The notes beneath the pieces are model-generated. The model was given only the letters and a program-made list of their open reading frames with translations, ran no database searches and was not told the origin of the DNA. The position numbers and the translations under genes are program-made. 47,073 nucleotides of DNA, taken from Rhizophlyctis rosea (lineage: Eukaryota; Chytridiomycota; Chytridiomycetes; Rhizophlyctidales; Rhizophlyctidaceae). Below, piece by piece: positions 36,878 through 47,073 of the stretch. The stretch lies in the NCBI GenBank assembly GCA_027596075.1, contig JADGJC010000307.1:1-47073 (forward strand), read 5' to 3'. How positions within the stretch are numbered: the first letter of the stretch is position 1; each line of letters starts with the position of its first letter.

Positions 36878-37797
36878 ATGTCAACTCAGCCAATCGTGAG
36901 CGTTGCCAAGCTCCGACGGGTTGGTTCTTCAAAAGCCGGGCAACCCATCGTCGACAACCCCGCTGCGTTAAACAGCAATCTGCCGGACCAGAATCAAGCG
37001 TTCATCCAAACCATCGCGTCGCTTGTGTGTAAGTTATCATATCTCTCGTTTTCTGCAACAATCATCTGTGCGCGTTTCGTTCACATATGGTTTTAGACCT
37101 GATCTTTCAACCCAGTGGACAACACATCCCAGACATTCCTCCTCACACTCGCCGAAAACGTCCCCGAACCGCCCAAGAAATCTCTCAAATCTCCCACCCC
37201 CCGAAACCCGTAATCCAAGTCCGCACCGAAGTTGTCACCCTTCTCCGCTACAAACTTCAAAACCTCGTCGCCGTCAGCACCGCCAATACCACCTCAAACA
37301 AGGCAAAAGCATCATTCTGTTGCTCAACAACGAAATCCCGAGCCCTCACAAACGTGCTGCGGAGCTGGGAAGATTCGAGTCTCGATGTTCCGAGGTTGCA
37401 GGAGGACGTTGAGGAGCTTAGGGAGTTGAGAGGAGCGAATGAAGTGTTGTTGATGGAAGTTGCGGAGCGTAGGGTAGTGAAGGATGTGAAAGAGGCATTG
37501 GAAAAACGGGTTGAGGACCTTAGGGGTGTGACGAAGGAGAAGGAGGCGTTTGAGGAGGAACTTGTGGGTCTTTGGGAGGTGAGGGCTAGAAATGGAGCGC
37601 TGGAGAATGAGGTCGGCGAATTGAAAACGAGGTTGGAAGCGAGAGGCGCCGAGGTTGAGACGTTGAAGGAGGAGGTATTCACATTGGAGGCAGAAAATCG
37701 TGGCCTAGAAGCGAAGGTTGGTGTGCAGCAGAAGAGGATTGATAGTATGATGCGATCCGCTGCTCAGATCAAATTGGAAGGAGCGGAGGAGGATTGA
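36878..37797 (+). CDS. Coiled-coil family gene 2 (frame-disrupted)
   Basis: Paralogue of coiled-coil gene 1. Exon 1 is 36878-37028 (50 residues, MSTQPIVSVAKL...QAFIQTIASLV); exon 2 is 37116-37797 after a phase-1 intron. The protein continues LDNTSQTFLLTLAENVPEP and then, if one C is added to a C6 run at 37197-37202, PVIQVRTEVVTLLRYKL, which aligns residue-for-residue in length with gene 1. Two further changes of frame follow: near 37245-37290, into GKSIILLLNNEIPS (matching the KANIFLQ position of gene 1), and near 37375-37385, into the coiled coil (RLQEDVEELRELRGANE...) that runs to the stop at 37797. No motifs for an enzyme. Either a decaying copy or assembly errors; the C6 break favours the latter for that site only. 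Confidence 0.58.
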
Positions 37798-38245
37798 GGG
37801 AGTGGAAATGGCTGCGGGCGGGAAGATTCAGCAATGTGGAGTATACTCTGAGTCCAATTTGCTGTGTAGCGGTTGCAATGTTGCATCTGTCCTTTTGTAT
37901 AGCATTTCACTGCATTACAACGTTCTTTGGATTACGGATTACGTTGCATTTTTGCGGGCGTTGATGTCCGCCGCGTGCCGCGGATAGCTCGCTTCATGTC
38001 ATGACCGTAGTCACCGATCATTATTTTGCAGCGCCATTGTGCACAAAGCATGGAAGGTGAGAGCTTAGCTGAAGCAGGTTAATCATTCTTTCGGCGCCGC
38101 ATTCAGCAATATGCGTCGAACAATGAAATAAAGGGGAACAGAGCTTGATTCATATCTTTGTAAAACTCTGACAGCAAATTCAACGCAATGAAGAAGCTTT
38201 CCTACAAAACGGGCAGCTCCTGCAACTCAAACTCCCGACTTTCGC
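37798..38245. other. Convergent spacer
   Basis: About 450 bases between coiled-coil gene 2 (+) and the unrecognised gene (-). Includes GTCCGCCGCGTGCCGCGGATA near 37965-37985 with a short CCGCG inverted repeat. No gene seen. Confidence 0.4.
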
Positions 38246-39233
38246 TCAACCTTTTCGTCTCCTCCTCGCACATTTCCTCCACAACCCCATCCTAACCCTC
38301 TCTTCCAAGGGTACCTCCTCCAACCCACGATGCCATGGATCATCCACGGGCCCAACCTTTGCAAACTTCCGCTTCCGAGACTCCCACCCCACCTCAACCA
38401 AATGTGACGTGTTGTTCCCAGGACTGCCATACCCAATCTTTGCAAGCTCCGTCCCAACATCGACCCAATTATCGCCCGTAACGGCCCAATCGGTGTTTTG
38501 TGATGCGTGCAGGTAGACGCCGTCCGGTTTGTAGTGGCAGTTTTTGAGGACGTTTTGGACGCTGTCCAAGATGAGGTTTTGGGTGTAGGATTGATAGTCT
38601 GCGAGTTTTGCGGTGGCGTTGTGGGTGGTTTTCTCATTTTGGCCTGTGGGGAGGCGGGCATGTTTTGTTTGGGTGGGTGGTGAGAATATGACTGCAGCTG
38701 AAAGGTGTGTCAGGGTGGGCATGGGAAATCTATCACACTAACGTTCTGTTGGTACCTGTTCTGTTGTTTCCAGATGAAGTGGAAGAAGGAGTACCAACAG
38801 ACTCGTCAATGTTTGCTTCGGGATTGTTGATGGCGCCTTGAAGAAAGGAGAAGGAGGGTGTTTCCACGTCCAAGCTCCTTTCATCATCAGCCGGCCCCTC
38901 AATTTCGTGGACTTCTAGCTGATTTTGATCTGGTATGTCACTTGCGGGTTGTTGAGTCAAGGTGGTAGGCGATTGTGGAGGTTGTGGCCTGATTATGTGT
39001 GATGGGTTGCGGCTGAGGAGTTCTTCCTCTTCCGTTTCATTGCTGAGTACATTCTGTCCGCCGGAGGTCTCTCCCGCCACAGGTATGCTAGTTACTATCA
39101 GTTTCCCTTCATTCCAGTGCTCTCCAACCTCGGTCGGTTCCATGGATGTGTGAGCAACGAGTTGGTTGAGGTCGGAAGGAGGCACGGCAGTTGACGACGA
39201 AGGACGATCCGGCGTGTTGACGTTTTGCGACAT
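38246..39233 (-). CDS. Unrecognised two-exon protein
   Basis: Predicted 309-residue protein; not recognised. Exon 1 is 38756-39233 and exon 2 is 38246-38697, with a phase-1 intron of 58 bases. The first 160 residues are polar and acidic (Ser/Thr/Pro/Glu-rich, probably disordered). The second exon is more ordered: a helix (LADYQSYTQNLILDSVQNVL), then KPDGVYLHASQNTDWAVTGD and WVDVGTELAKIGYG, then a basic ending (RKCARRRRKG). The part with YLHASQNTDW and a following helix resembles the C-terminal part of NAD-binding epimerase-like proteins, but the Rossmann motif is absent, so I do not assign it. The start is the ATG at 39233. A second frame over the same exon (to 38227) is a shadow. Confidence 0.6.
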
Positions 39234-39933
39234 TGAAGAGAGGAGGGACCTCTAGCGAGCTTGCGCAATGAAAGGTGGTTGGTGAGGTTTACAGAACGTC
39301 AAAATATTGAAGGAATGTGCTGCGTTTGGCGATGTTCGGGGGGTTGTTTCCTCGAGTGGGGTGGTGGGACGTGTCAGAAACCGATGAAGTCTGAGCGGCG
39401 CAGGAAGTATCGATGGGTGAAGAAGCATTATTGAAATGTCACTCGAGGCGTGTTCTTCTCGAATGAAACTACCGACTCATGTGACTTTGCCGCCTTTTGC
39501 CAGGCTTTTTGGCGTGTGCCCCAAGTTTTCACGGTTGGCGTTGCCCCTCATGATGTACTTTTATGTATCACGATTCAACCAGTGACTCACCAATAGCAGG
39601 TGGCAGGTGCACAGTGGGAAGCACTCGACACTAGCACTCGACGCATGTCACGCTCACCACCGCCATCATCGTCATCTTTGGAGTGGTTGAAGTTGTCTGG
39701 ATCGTGGCTCGAGCTCGTGCAATCAAATTGCGCGATGGTGTTTCCTGAACGCTCCACGGAGCAGAGTGAGACATTTGAGCTGACTCGATCGTTTTGTCTC
39801 GACTCCAAGGGGGCCATAAAGACCAACATATACGACCTTGCGAGTACGATCCCTTTAGAACGTTTCTAGCGCTTCGTACTTCCGAACTTCCTCGCGTTCT
39901 TCAAGACTATTTACATCATTAAAGTTGTCAACA
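39234..39933. other. Divergent intergenic region
   Basis: About 700 bases between the unrecognised gene (-) and coiled-coil gene 3 (+). A plus-strand frame (ATG near 39645, to 39869) is Ser/Leu-rich and could be an upstream exon of gene 3, but no donor/acceptor pair with a matching phase was found. Confidence 0.35.
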
Positions 39934-41711
39934 ATGAGACTTGAGCAGTTGGGTGAGTCGCCAGCTCTCCCTCCCGAAGAGAACTACGAAGAGGAGGACG
40001 ACCCCGATGACGGAGATTACGAGGACCAATCTTCCCACGCGGAGGACGCTCCCGCCGACACTCGCATCCTACCAAAACGCGACCACCCGCCTTTGCAACA
40101 AGTTCACCACCGTCAGAAAGAATCAAAGTCCGACTACAACCTCGACGCTTGTGACTTGAAGTAGATTGACGACAATCCGGAAGAGAATGTACAATGGATG
40201 ACGTTCAAGCCGTTGAACCGTGGTGGTCCTCTTCCTCATTTTTTGGGTGATTGGAAGGACAAGACAAAACTGGAGGGCAGGCGACCGATTTTGTGGGGAC
40301 AAAGTAGTACCCTGGGTGAGCAACATTCTGTAGGTGCACCGTACTGAAGCAGACTCCTCAAATATGCTTCATCAGGCTGGTTCTTGCAGTTCAGTACCAA
40401 CTCGAGGGATGGGAAGGGCACGAGGCGGTTGGCGTTGGATGTATGGACAGATTTTCGTTACACGAAGAGACAGCCAATTTGGAATATGATGATGGCAAGG
40501 GTGAAGAAGGAACTTGATGGCACGGACGCTCAAAGTGAAGTGAAAGGACTTTGGACAAGTTTGTATCAGTCTTTAGAGACCCGGGTATGTTCTCAACTTC
40601 TGGAGGGGGATGCAAGATGGATTAGCAATGAGCGATCGACTCAATCTGATCGTACTTTCTTGTTCATTGTTCAGCTGCAGCTGTGGGAGAAACGCCACCA
40701 TCGACGCTCGGGAAGTCTAGCTCACCTCCGGGAGCACTACACGCGCCAGGATGGGCCATCTCGAGGCATTTCTCCCACCCGCACTGCCCAGAAGCATGCC
40801 TCTCGCCGTACCTCGGCATGTGGATCAGAAGGTAATAATCGTGTTGTACTATTTGATGAGCTTCATTCGACAAATATGTAACCATGTGGTATGCAGTGCA
40901 CGTGCCGGTGAGCGCGCACATCTACAGACGGGAAGGCGGCCCATCCAATGCCTCACAAGAAAGGCGCTCCGCCAACGGCATCAACGACGAACCGTCCAAC
41001 AAACGCCGCAAAATACACAAGAAATCTCGCGATTTCCAGACCCAGACTGATCCCGCGCGCTACACTCACCTCCAACAATTTTACGATCAGTCAGAGCCGA
41101 GTGTCTCCTTGGATCAAGTGAATGATCCGGAGAACTTTCTTGGGGACCACCAGACCTGTAAGTCATCACTCTGTTCGCTCCAGAGCAACGCCTTACAAAC
41201 TGCAACCTACGCCCCCGATGCTTTCCAAACTCACAACTCCAACCTTTGACGCAAACAGCAAAGCGTACACTCCTCCTCCTCCTCGACCTCAAACACCAAC
41301 AAATCTGCTCCCTCCAAACCGAAATCACAAACACCCAACAACTCCCCACCCTCCTCACCCAAATCACCGACCTCCAAACCCAAGTCACAAACCTCCGAAA
41401 CCGTAACCCTCCAAACTGAAAGCATCAACCTCCAAACCCAAATCACGAATCTCCAAACCCAGGTTGCGAAGAGCGCTACGACCATTCAATCCCTCCACGC
41501 TGCTGCGCGCGACCGTGAAGCGGAGCATAGAGTTGTTTTTGGGGAGCTGCAGGGGAGGTTGAAGAAGGCGGATTCGTTTAGGGAGGTTTTGAGTGGGGAT
41601 TATGTTTTGGCGAAGGAGGAGATTAGTGGGTTGAAGTTCATGAATCGGAGGTTGGAGGAGGTGAATAAGGAGCTCAGGGAACAACGTGAGGGGGGTGGTG
41701 CTAGTGGTTGA
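39934..41711 (+). CDS. Coiled-coil family gene 3 (six exons, one frame break)
   Basis: Predicted protein of about 450 residues with a larger N-terminal part than its neighbours. Exons: 39934-40101, 40165-40315, 40376-40584, 40675-40831, 40897-41157, 41259-41711; all phases match. The first intron is 63 bases, in frame, and ends in the TAG that would be a stop if retained; its donor (GTTCAC) is weak. N-terminus: acidic (EENYEEEDDPDDGDYEDQ). Middle: MTFKPLNRGGPLPHFLGDW, then GRRPILWG and RRLALDVWTDFRYTKRQPIW, an aromatic-rich, possibly folded region I cannot name. Next: a basic segment with SNKRRKIHKKSRD, a likely nuclear-localisation pattern. C-terminus: SKRTLLLLLDLKHQQICSLQ followed by repeats of LQTQITNLQTQV and a coiled coil. 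One frame change near 41393-41396 (one base extra) would join the two coil frames. Confidence 0.6.
41365..41462 (+). repeat. Short degenerate repeat inside coiled coil 3
   Basis: A unit of roughly CCTCCAAACCCAA(A/G)TCAC recurs about three to four times, coding for LQTQ(I/V)TN heptads. Its repetitive structure is a natural place for slippage, and a frame break lies inside it. Confidence 0.55.
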
Positions 41712-42635
41712 TTGGGAGGTGTGTTGGGCGGTCAGTGGGCTTTGCATGTTTTGCTGGTTGTAGTATGAGGTGATGCTTGGTGGGGAGTCTGCTTCAAAAG
41801 TTGTTGTTTGCAAAAGCACTGGGAAGAGATGATGTAATGGTTTTGTGAAAGTACAACTTGTCGTTGCTGGTTTTTCGAATTGCTTTGTGTTTTATCGAGT
41901 GTTAAACAATATTGCTTTAAAACCGTGAGAAACATCTTCCCCGATGTTTGCAAAGATTACGATAGGGAAACGCGATGCCTTGGAAAAGATATCTAGACAG
42001 GCGCAGATGGCGCAACATCGAAGCATCACTGACTCCGCTACGGGAAGTGTCATCTCAGCACGGAAAGCGGGGTCCTTGTCTTAAATTCCGGCAGTTACCA
42101 CTGACGAATGACTGACCCGGTGTCGCGGGGGAAGACCTTGGTTCGACAGAAAACGGTGTTCAACGTGATCTGATTGTTCCACCAGCACAGGTTTTTGCCC
42201 GTGGGAAAGGGGCGAACTGCAGCCATCCAAATGGGCCCCACCATCCGTCCATCCATCATCAGGCCCTGGCAAATAGAACACAATGTTACAGAATTGTCCA
42301 GGTATCCACGTCATATGGGTAGTACCACGACGAGCTACCACCAACACGTATCATCACCGAAATCACCGAATACAAACTCCGTCAGACTGTTCTGTTTCAT
42401 GCTTCTATCACGCATCATTTTGATGACACAATATCACTTGATTTAACCGCTGATTGATGAAAGTCATTCTTACAGCACAGCTCACATGAAGTCGGGCAAG
42501 TCTCGTACAAGGGTGACACTGAACACCATTTCGGATTACGGTCCTGAGCTCAAGCGCCTGGAGGCTTCTCCCTGGCGCCCTTCAGTCGAATTTCTTTTTT
42601 GCTTCACGATTTCTTTAGTCCAAGCAAGGGCAACC
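41712..42635. other. Intergenic region, 0.9 kb
   Basis: Between coiled-coil gene 3 and the TIR-like gene, both on the plus strand. No gene or clear promoter element supported. Confidence 0.4.
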
Positions 42636-43484
42636 ATGAGCACAAACCCCACTGAGCCGGTAAAAGCTCAAATTATTACGCATTTGAGTACTCCACAAGC
42701 ACTGGAAGCACAACTTATCCATGCTGAAAAGCGAGGCGAGTGAGCGCTCTCCAAATGCATCAATCAAAAGAAAGATCTCTGAAGTCGTGGGAGTCTCGCG
42801 AACAAAGCAGCTTGTCACCATTTCTATCCACTCCTTCAAACTCTCGACCAACCTCTCCCCTCCGACAACCGCTAACCCGACCTCTCCGTCAGCCTGTCCG
42901 CTACCCTCACAGCCAACTTCCTCCTTTTTTGCCAACCCTTCCGCCAATCTTTGGGCCAGCTCTGTCAGCGTCCCCGCCGACCTCTCTTCCAACTAATTCC
43001 CCATTTGCTGAGGCACTAAGTGACCTTGCAAGTAGTCCTACCCTGCTGTTGCCCCACATTACCCCTGCACTTCCAGATATACCTATTGAAACGTCGTCAA
43101 TATGCAATAGGCACTCGAGAGAATGGTCGGTCTTCATGAGTTATTGCTGGCGACACTCTGCTGAGTCGGCGCGGTTAGGCCAGGTTCCCGATGCCCATGA
43201 GTGCGGCGTGAGTTCAAAAGAAGTTAGAAATGTCATAGATGACACCTGATTCGAGTGTCATTGTTCATTTTGTTCTTTCCCAATACTTCCAGCCATGTGA
43301 CCCACGTCAGCTTGCTCGTGGCCTGTCAAAGACAGGACCCAACACATGGCTCGACGTAGACCGACTAGGAGATGGGGAGCCTTATACGACGAAGATTCCA
43401 AAGCCATCTTGCTATGTGGGTGTATGTTGGCAAACTTTTGAGTTAGATTTATTACCTTATATGTGCGTCGATGATCCTAGCTAA
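42636..43484 (+). CDS. TIR-like domain protein (possibly incomplete)
   Basis: Predicted 231 residues as read here. Exons: 42636-42739, 42808-43207, 43293-43484; introns of 68 and 85 bases, phases 2 and 0, consistent. A short N-terminus (MSTNPTEPVKAQIITHL), a Ser/Pro-rich stretch of about 100 residues, then EWSVFMSYCWRHSAESARLG, CDPRQLARGLSKTGP and TWLDVDRLGDGEP. FMSYCWRHS resembles the first TIR strand and helix, and DPRQL...TWLDVDRLG the second strand to the BB-loop region. The last 25 residues lack the later TIR strands, and the frame stops at 43484, so further exons may lie downstream (an acceptor at 43507-43508 and donor at about 43539 bracket a piece of about 28 bases). The TIR call is from pattern only; the glutamate of NADase-type TIRs is not identified. 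Confidence 0.5.
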
Positions 43485-44588
43485 AATGTTCCGTCGCCTG
43501 CATTTCAGAAGCCTTCATCGAATCTCGGAATTGGTAAGTTGCGCGCGGTCCAACTCGCGGAAATTAGGTGAGGGCTGGATGAGACCCCGAGGTTGGTGAC
43601 TGTGAATGTGCATGTTCAAGCCGGGGGGCTGATGATTAGCTGTCGAAAGGGTTCCATACGAAAGGAGTCCTCAGAACTGAACAATGGAAACCGTTCGTAC
43701 ATGGCTGTTAGTCGAATTGTTGACTGGAGGCCGCCCATCGCGCCCGAAGCATCTCAAAGTCGCCTAGCGCAAATGGACACCGTAACACCCAAATTGGCTA
43801 TGGCAAGGAATGAGGAAGGTGGGACAACAAGCAACGCAACCTCAGCAACGACTTTCTTGCTCAATTTACCGAATATCAAGACGAAAAGGTACACCGTACC
43901 CCTGACCGTCGTCACTGGAAAAAACATGGTTCCAATGCCAATCAACCAGATTCCCACCACCCTCCAGTATGAAAGTGCAAACAGGGAGTGCTTGGATCTG
44001 AAGACGGAAATCGTGGCGTACTCTTGCTTAATATTAGTATCGTCTGGCGCTATCTTGATGAGGCTTTGAGGTTTATCAAGCTCCAGATGCATTGTTCCGT
44101 CTAGGTACGCACTTTTCCGTTCCGCGGCTCTCTGCGCCACTTCTCTACTCCGTCCATTTCTTTCTGCACCCCCACACTGTGCTCCTGAGATTCATCGGAG
44201 GCTCCAAAGTCTCCAAGTTTGTCCAGCAACTGCTTTTTTTGGTACTGTGGCCAGCTTCCGACACTAAAAGGACGTCGAGGGCACAGACGGATGACAAAGT
44301 TGAATGGAAGAGCTCTGAGAAATCTGCATAGAAGATGGAGGCTCGAATGAACTTCAATGCTGAGGTGCATGATCAGTCAATTTGAGTGAATTTCCCTTTC
44401 TCACATGTACATCATTGGGAGGAGCATGGCCATGGAAGCTCATGCTCACAGGAAGCGCTATACGCGCGACGTGCACCCCTCGTACCCACTACTGCGTCTA
44501 GCGACTTCACAATCAAAAATGGAGGAAAATATCTTCTCTTCCCTTCGACATTCCCTCTTCAAGGCCTACACTGACAGCATACAACCCA
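43485..44588. other. Uncertain region between TIR-like gene and coiled-coil fragment 4
   Basis: Both strands are open for over 120 codons: 43593-44069 (+) and 43754-44140 (-), the latter with two hydrophobic stretches (GIWLIGIGTMFF, VVAEVALLVVPPSSFLAIA). Neither has a clear start, splice set or motif. It may hold further exons of the TIR-like gene or a minus-strand membrane protein; I could not choose. Confidence 0.3.
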
Positions 44589-44589
44589 G

Positions 44590-44824
44590 CAAAGCGCATT
44601 CTCTTCCTGCTCGACCACCAAAGTCATATCACAAACCACGCCAACTGCGCTCAAACCCTCCAAGACTGCGTGCAGCGCATCACGAACGTGAATTCAACCA
44701 TACTATCGTCGTTGAACGGCTGCCAGTCGAGCTGGAGGAGTCTGCGTCAGTGCAGGAGGGGTTGAGCGGGGCCAAGGCGAGGAGGGAGATTGCGGATTTG
44801 AAAGCTAGGATTCAGAGGTTGTAG
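44590..44824 (+). pseudogene. Coiled-coil family fragment 4
   Basis: The exon begins after an acceptor (CAACCCAG) with CA-AAG-CGC, matching the start of the last exon of coiled-coil gene 3 (CAAACAG, CA-AAG-CGT). It reads KRILFLLDHQSHITNHANCA and a helical stretch, then the frame changes near 44715-44735 into VELEESASVQEGLSGAKARR and EIADLKARIQRL, ending at 44824. The missing upstream exons may be those of the TIR-like gene, giving a TIR-coiled-coil protein, or may be lost. Listed as a fragment because no upstream donor with the needed phase was secured. Confidence 0.4.
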
Positions 44825-46231
44825 GCCGAGGCGAGGAATTGGAGGAGGATGTGAGGGTGTGGTTTTGGGGAAATGAATTGGGAGGTTGTTCGGTGCTTGC
44901 ATGGGGTCCAATGTATGTAGTCTTTGTGTACTTTATCGATGTTTGTATTCATTGCAGAGAAAAGGTGAACATATAATAAGGTTGTGGCAAAAATAGGGCG
45001 CACTATCAGATGGTGCTTCTGTACGATGACCTGATTATATAAGTGCATTCATTGGACTCCATTTCTTTTTGGCGATTGATACAGCGAGGCTTCTGACGTG
45101 TTCCATTGTCCTCCTTGGTTCTCAAATGCCGCCATCTGGGCCATCATAGCCATCATATGGCGAGAAGGCCTTCGGCAAAAAAAAAAAACAGACCAACTAC
45201 CCTCTGTCGACAAGTCGTCAAAGTGCGACAAACTTCAGTGATACGACCTTGAGGAGTTTGAAAGGCCGATGAAGAAGCGTCGTGAACGCGTAAATGTAAC
45301 CTCATATGCTTCCATCATTCGTTATCAATGATTATTCCTGGGGGAAGTATAGGAACAGCACGCAAGGTGTGCTGTGTATCTATCAAAACTACTCAAATAC
45401 TGAACACATACGTGCGTCGCAAAGTGCTGTTCAAATTTCGGAGCCTACTGGTGAACTTCTTTTTGCGCTGCTGGGTTTGAACATCCCAGACGCCAGCGCA
45501 AGAACCAAAAAGAAGAGTAAATCCGAAAATTTCGTGAGAAGGGGATGGGTCCCCGGTGTCCAAAAGTACGCGGAATGCCCATTTCCTCCTTCTTCACTTC
45601 AGTGCAAAACGATCACATCGTTTTCATGTGTTTCGTCCTGAGCGCAAAACGATCGATCAATGGTGTGTTTTGATTGGTGACGTCCAATACAACCCCTCAC
45701 TTGAAACGAGCTCCAAGTGTTGAGGTGCACACCAAAAACACGTCACATCGCAAAGGTAAAGGAAAATCGCTCATGCCAACGGACGGAATTTTTCGAAACC
45801 AATCAAAGGAGGGTATCGACTCCTATAAAATACATTTCAGATCAAAGACTACTATGATACAAACGACAGGGAAATGGGGACCACTAACAAAAACCGAAGA
45901 AAAGAAATAGAAAATATAAAAATAAACCAAACAAACTCATCTCCCTCAACCCTGTCGGACAAAGACAGATGAACAAACATGCACAAGAAAATACATAAAA
46001 AAAATCAGAAAGAAAAAACGGAAATAACAACACCCGAATACGCCATCTAACAAAATTATACCGAAATCTAAGCGCCGACCCCAACCGGCTCCCGGCACGC
46101 CTGCGACGAAGCGCGTTTCTCACATGTACTCATCGAAGAATCTACCCGCGAATGGAATCTATACCCCCCACCCCATTCACGCCGATGAGAGAAAACAATG
46201 TCCGTCTTCCGATCTCCGCAACCCGATCCTG
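44825..46231. other. Intergenic region, 1.4 kb
   Basis: Between coiled-coil fragment 4 (+) and the receiver-domain gene (-). Contains a run of A at 45178-45189, a pair of identical GCAAAACGATC strings near 45603 and 45642, and an A-rich stretch at 45890-46020. No gene supported. Confidence 0.45.
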
Positions 46232-47073
46232 CTACCGCCCATTCACATCCCCCAACAAAATCCCACTCCCCGACGCCGCCATCCCCTCCCTCTCCTTCCG
46301 CTTCATCTCCAACACCGTCTCAATAACTTCCCTCACATTACGCTCTTGCACAGGTTTCGTGAGAATTCTGTATGGAGAACAAAAGGAGACAGAAAAGCCG
46401 TTAGCAAATCGCGCAGAGTTCTCAAAACCCCCTTCATTTCCAATACTACAAATACTAGAAAAAGAGCACCCGCCCTTCTCCGCCTCCTTCCCCCGTACCC
46501 TCTTCCAAAAATAGCTTCCAACCCCAATCAAACACCGTTACAACAACACAAAAACAGAAGACTTCCAACAGAAAAAACCACCCTAAAGAAAAAAAGGGAA
46601 AAACTCACCGATCAATCCCCGCATCAAAAAACTCCTCCTGATCTTCCTTCATCGCATTCCCCGTAACCCCACACGCAAAAACCTCAACCCCCAACTCCCT
46701 CACCCGCCTAATACACTCAACACCCGTCAAAACCGGCATACTGTTATCCAAAAACAGCAGATCGTACTCCGTAACCGGTACGCCCTTCTCGTCGAGTTTT
46801 AAATTCAAATCCATAGTCAGGTGGTCGTAGGTGTTGGGGTGGAATGCTGTGAGGGGGGAGGAGGGGTTGTAGGAGAGGGTTACGTTGGGGGGTAGGAGGG
46901 TGGTTGAGGAGGGGGGGAGGGAGAGAAGGGTGTTGAGGGCTTTCAGGCCGTCTTCGGCGGTTGTGACGGTGTGGCCGAGGCGGGTTACCATGCGGGACAT
47001 GAGGAGGCGGGTGATTTTGTCGTCGTCTACGATGAGGATTCGGAGGGGGGGTGGAGTTTGGGTTGGGGTTGGG
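46232..47073 (-). CDS. Response-regulator receiver (REC) domain protein, N-terminus beyond window
   Basis: Receiver domain of a two-component phosphorelay, probably the C-terminal part of a hybrid histidine kinase or a separate regulator; the upstream part lies past the right edge. Exons: 46609 to beyond 47073, and 46232-46367; the phase-2 intron (46368-46608, GTGAGT...ACAG) is consistent. Order: Pro/Asn-rich lead, RILIVDDDKITRLLM with the acidic pair, LGHTVTTAEDGLKALN, then YDLLFLDNSMPVLTG with the phospho-acceptor Asp in LFLD, GVTGNA with the conserved Thr, and TKPV with the conserved Lys. All five key positions are present. An insertion of about 50 residues sits between the DGLKAL helix and the YDLLFLD strand. 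The C-terminus ends shortly after (GILLGDVNGR), so the domain is the last in the protein. Confidence 0.85.

Noticed and set aside
39600..39869. Ser-rich frame upstream of coiled-coil gene 3
   Set aside because: Considered as a first exon, but no donor and acceptor pair keeps the frame; left in the intergenic description.

Overview
The window looks like nuclear DNA of a fungus. Genes carry many short GT...AG introns (about 55-215 bases), and the gene set is eukaryotic and fungal in flavour: a PMP3-type plasma-membrane proteolipid, a ZIP zinc transporter, a MARK/PAR-1-type kinase with a KA1 domain, a two-component receiver domain, F-box/ankyrin proteins and secreted proteins. A TIR-like segment and the ankyrin-rich content would suit an early-diverging (chytrid-like) lineage. 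That placement is inference; no rRNA or marker gene fixes it. No tRNA, rRNA, CRISPR array or intact transposon was found.

Layout. 1-6.4 kb: a ZIP transporter running off the left edge (-), a 3.2-kb gene-poor stretch, a short-chain dehydrogenase (+) and a three-exon PMP3 gene (+). 6.4-21.1 kb: four consecutive minus-strand genes, namely a 12-exon multi-pass membrane protein I do not recognise, a roughly 1,090-residue disordered protein with an RGG-rich tail, a MARK-like kinase, and an F-box/ankyrin-like protein. 21.3-26.4 kb: a basic/disordered protein with a folded C-terminal domain (+), a small coiled-coil protein with one C2H2 finger (-), and a seven-exon coiled-coil protein (+). 28.6-33 kb: two secreted proteins (+), each with a TATA box, one with duplicated six-cysteine repeats and one a calcineurin-like phosphoesterase. 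33.3-44.8 kb: an ankyrin protein (-), a coiled-coil gene group (+) whose members show reading-frame breaks, an unrecognised two-exon gene (-) and a TIR-like gene (+). 46.2 kb to the right edge: a receiver-domain protein (-), truncated by the window.

Exon boundaries were placed by hand from splice-site consensus and phase. In nearly all genes every junction is phase-consistent. Exceptions cluster at homopolymer runs (a T9 run in the kinase gene, A6 runs in the membrane-protein and coiled-coil genes, a C6 run in a coiled-coil gene). In each, one base more or fewer gives a continuous protein, so I suspect assembly homopolymer errors there rather than true pseudogenes. Other breaks in the coiled-coil group are not at long runs and may be real decay.

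No operon-like system is evident. The most unusual content is the coiled-coil family at 35-45 kb together with the TIR-like gene, the unrecognised 12-exon membrane protein, and the cysteine-rich secreted protein beside the secreted phosphatase.
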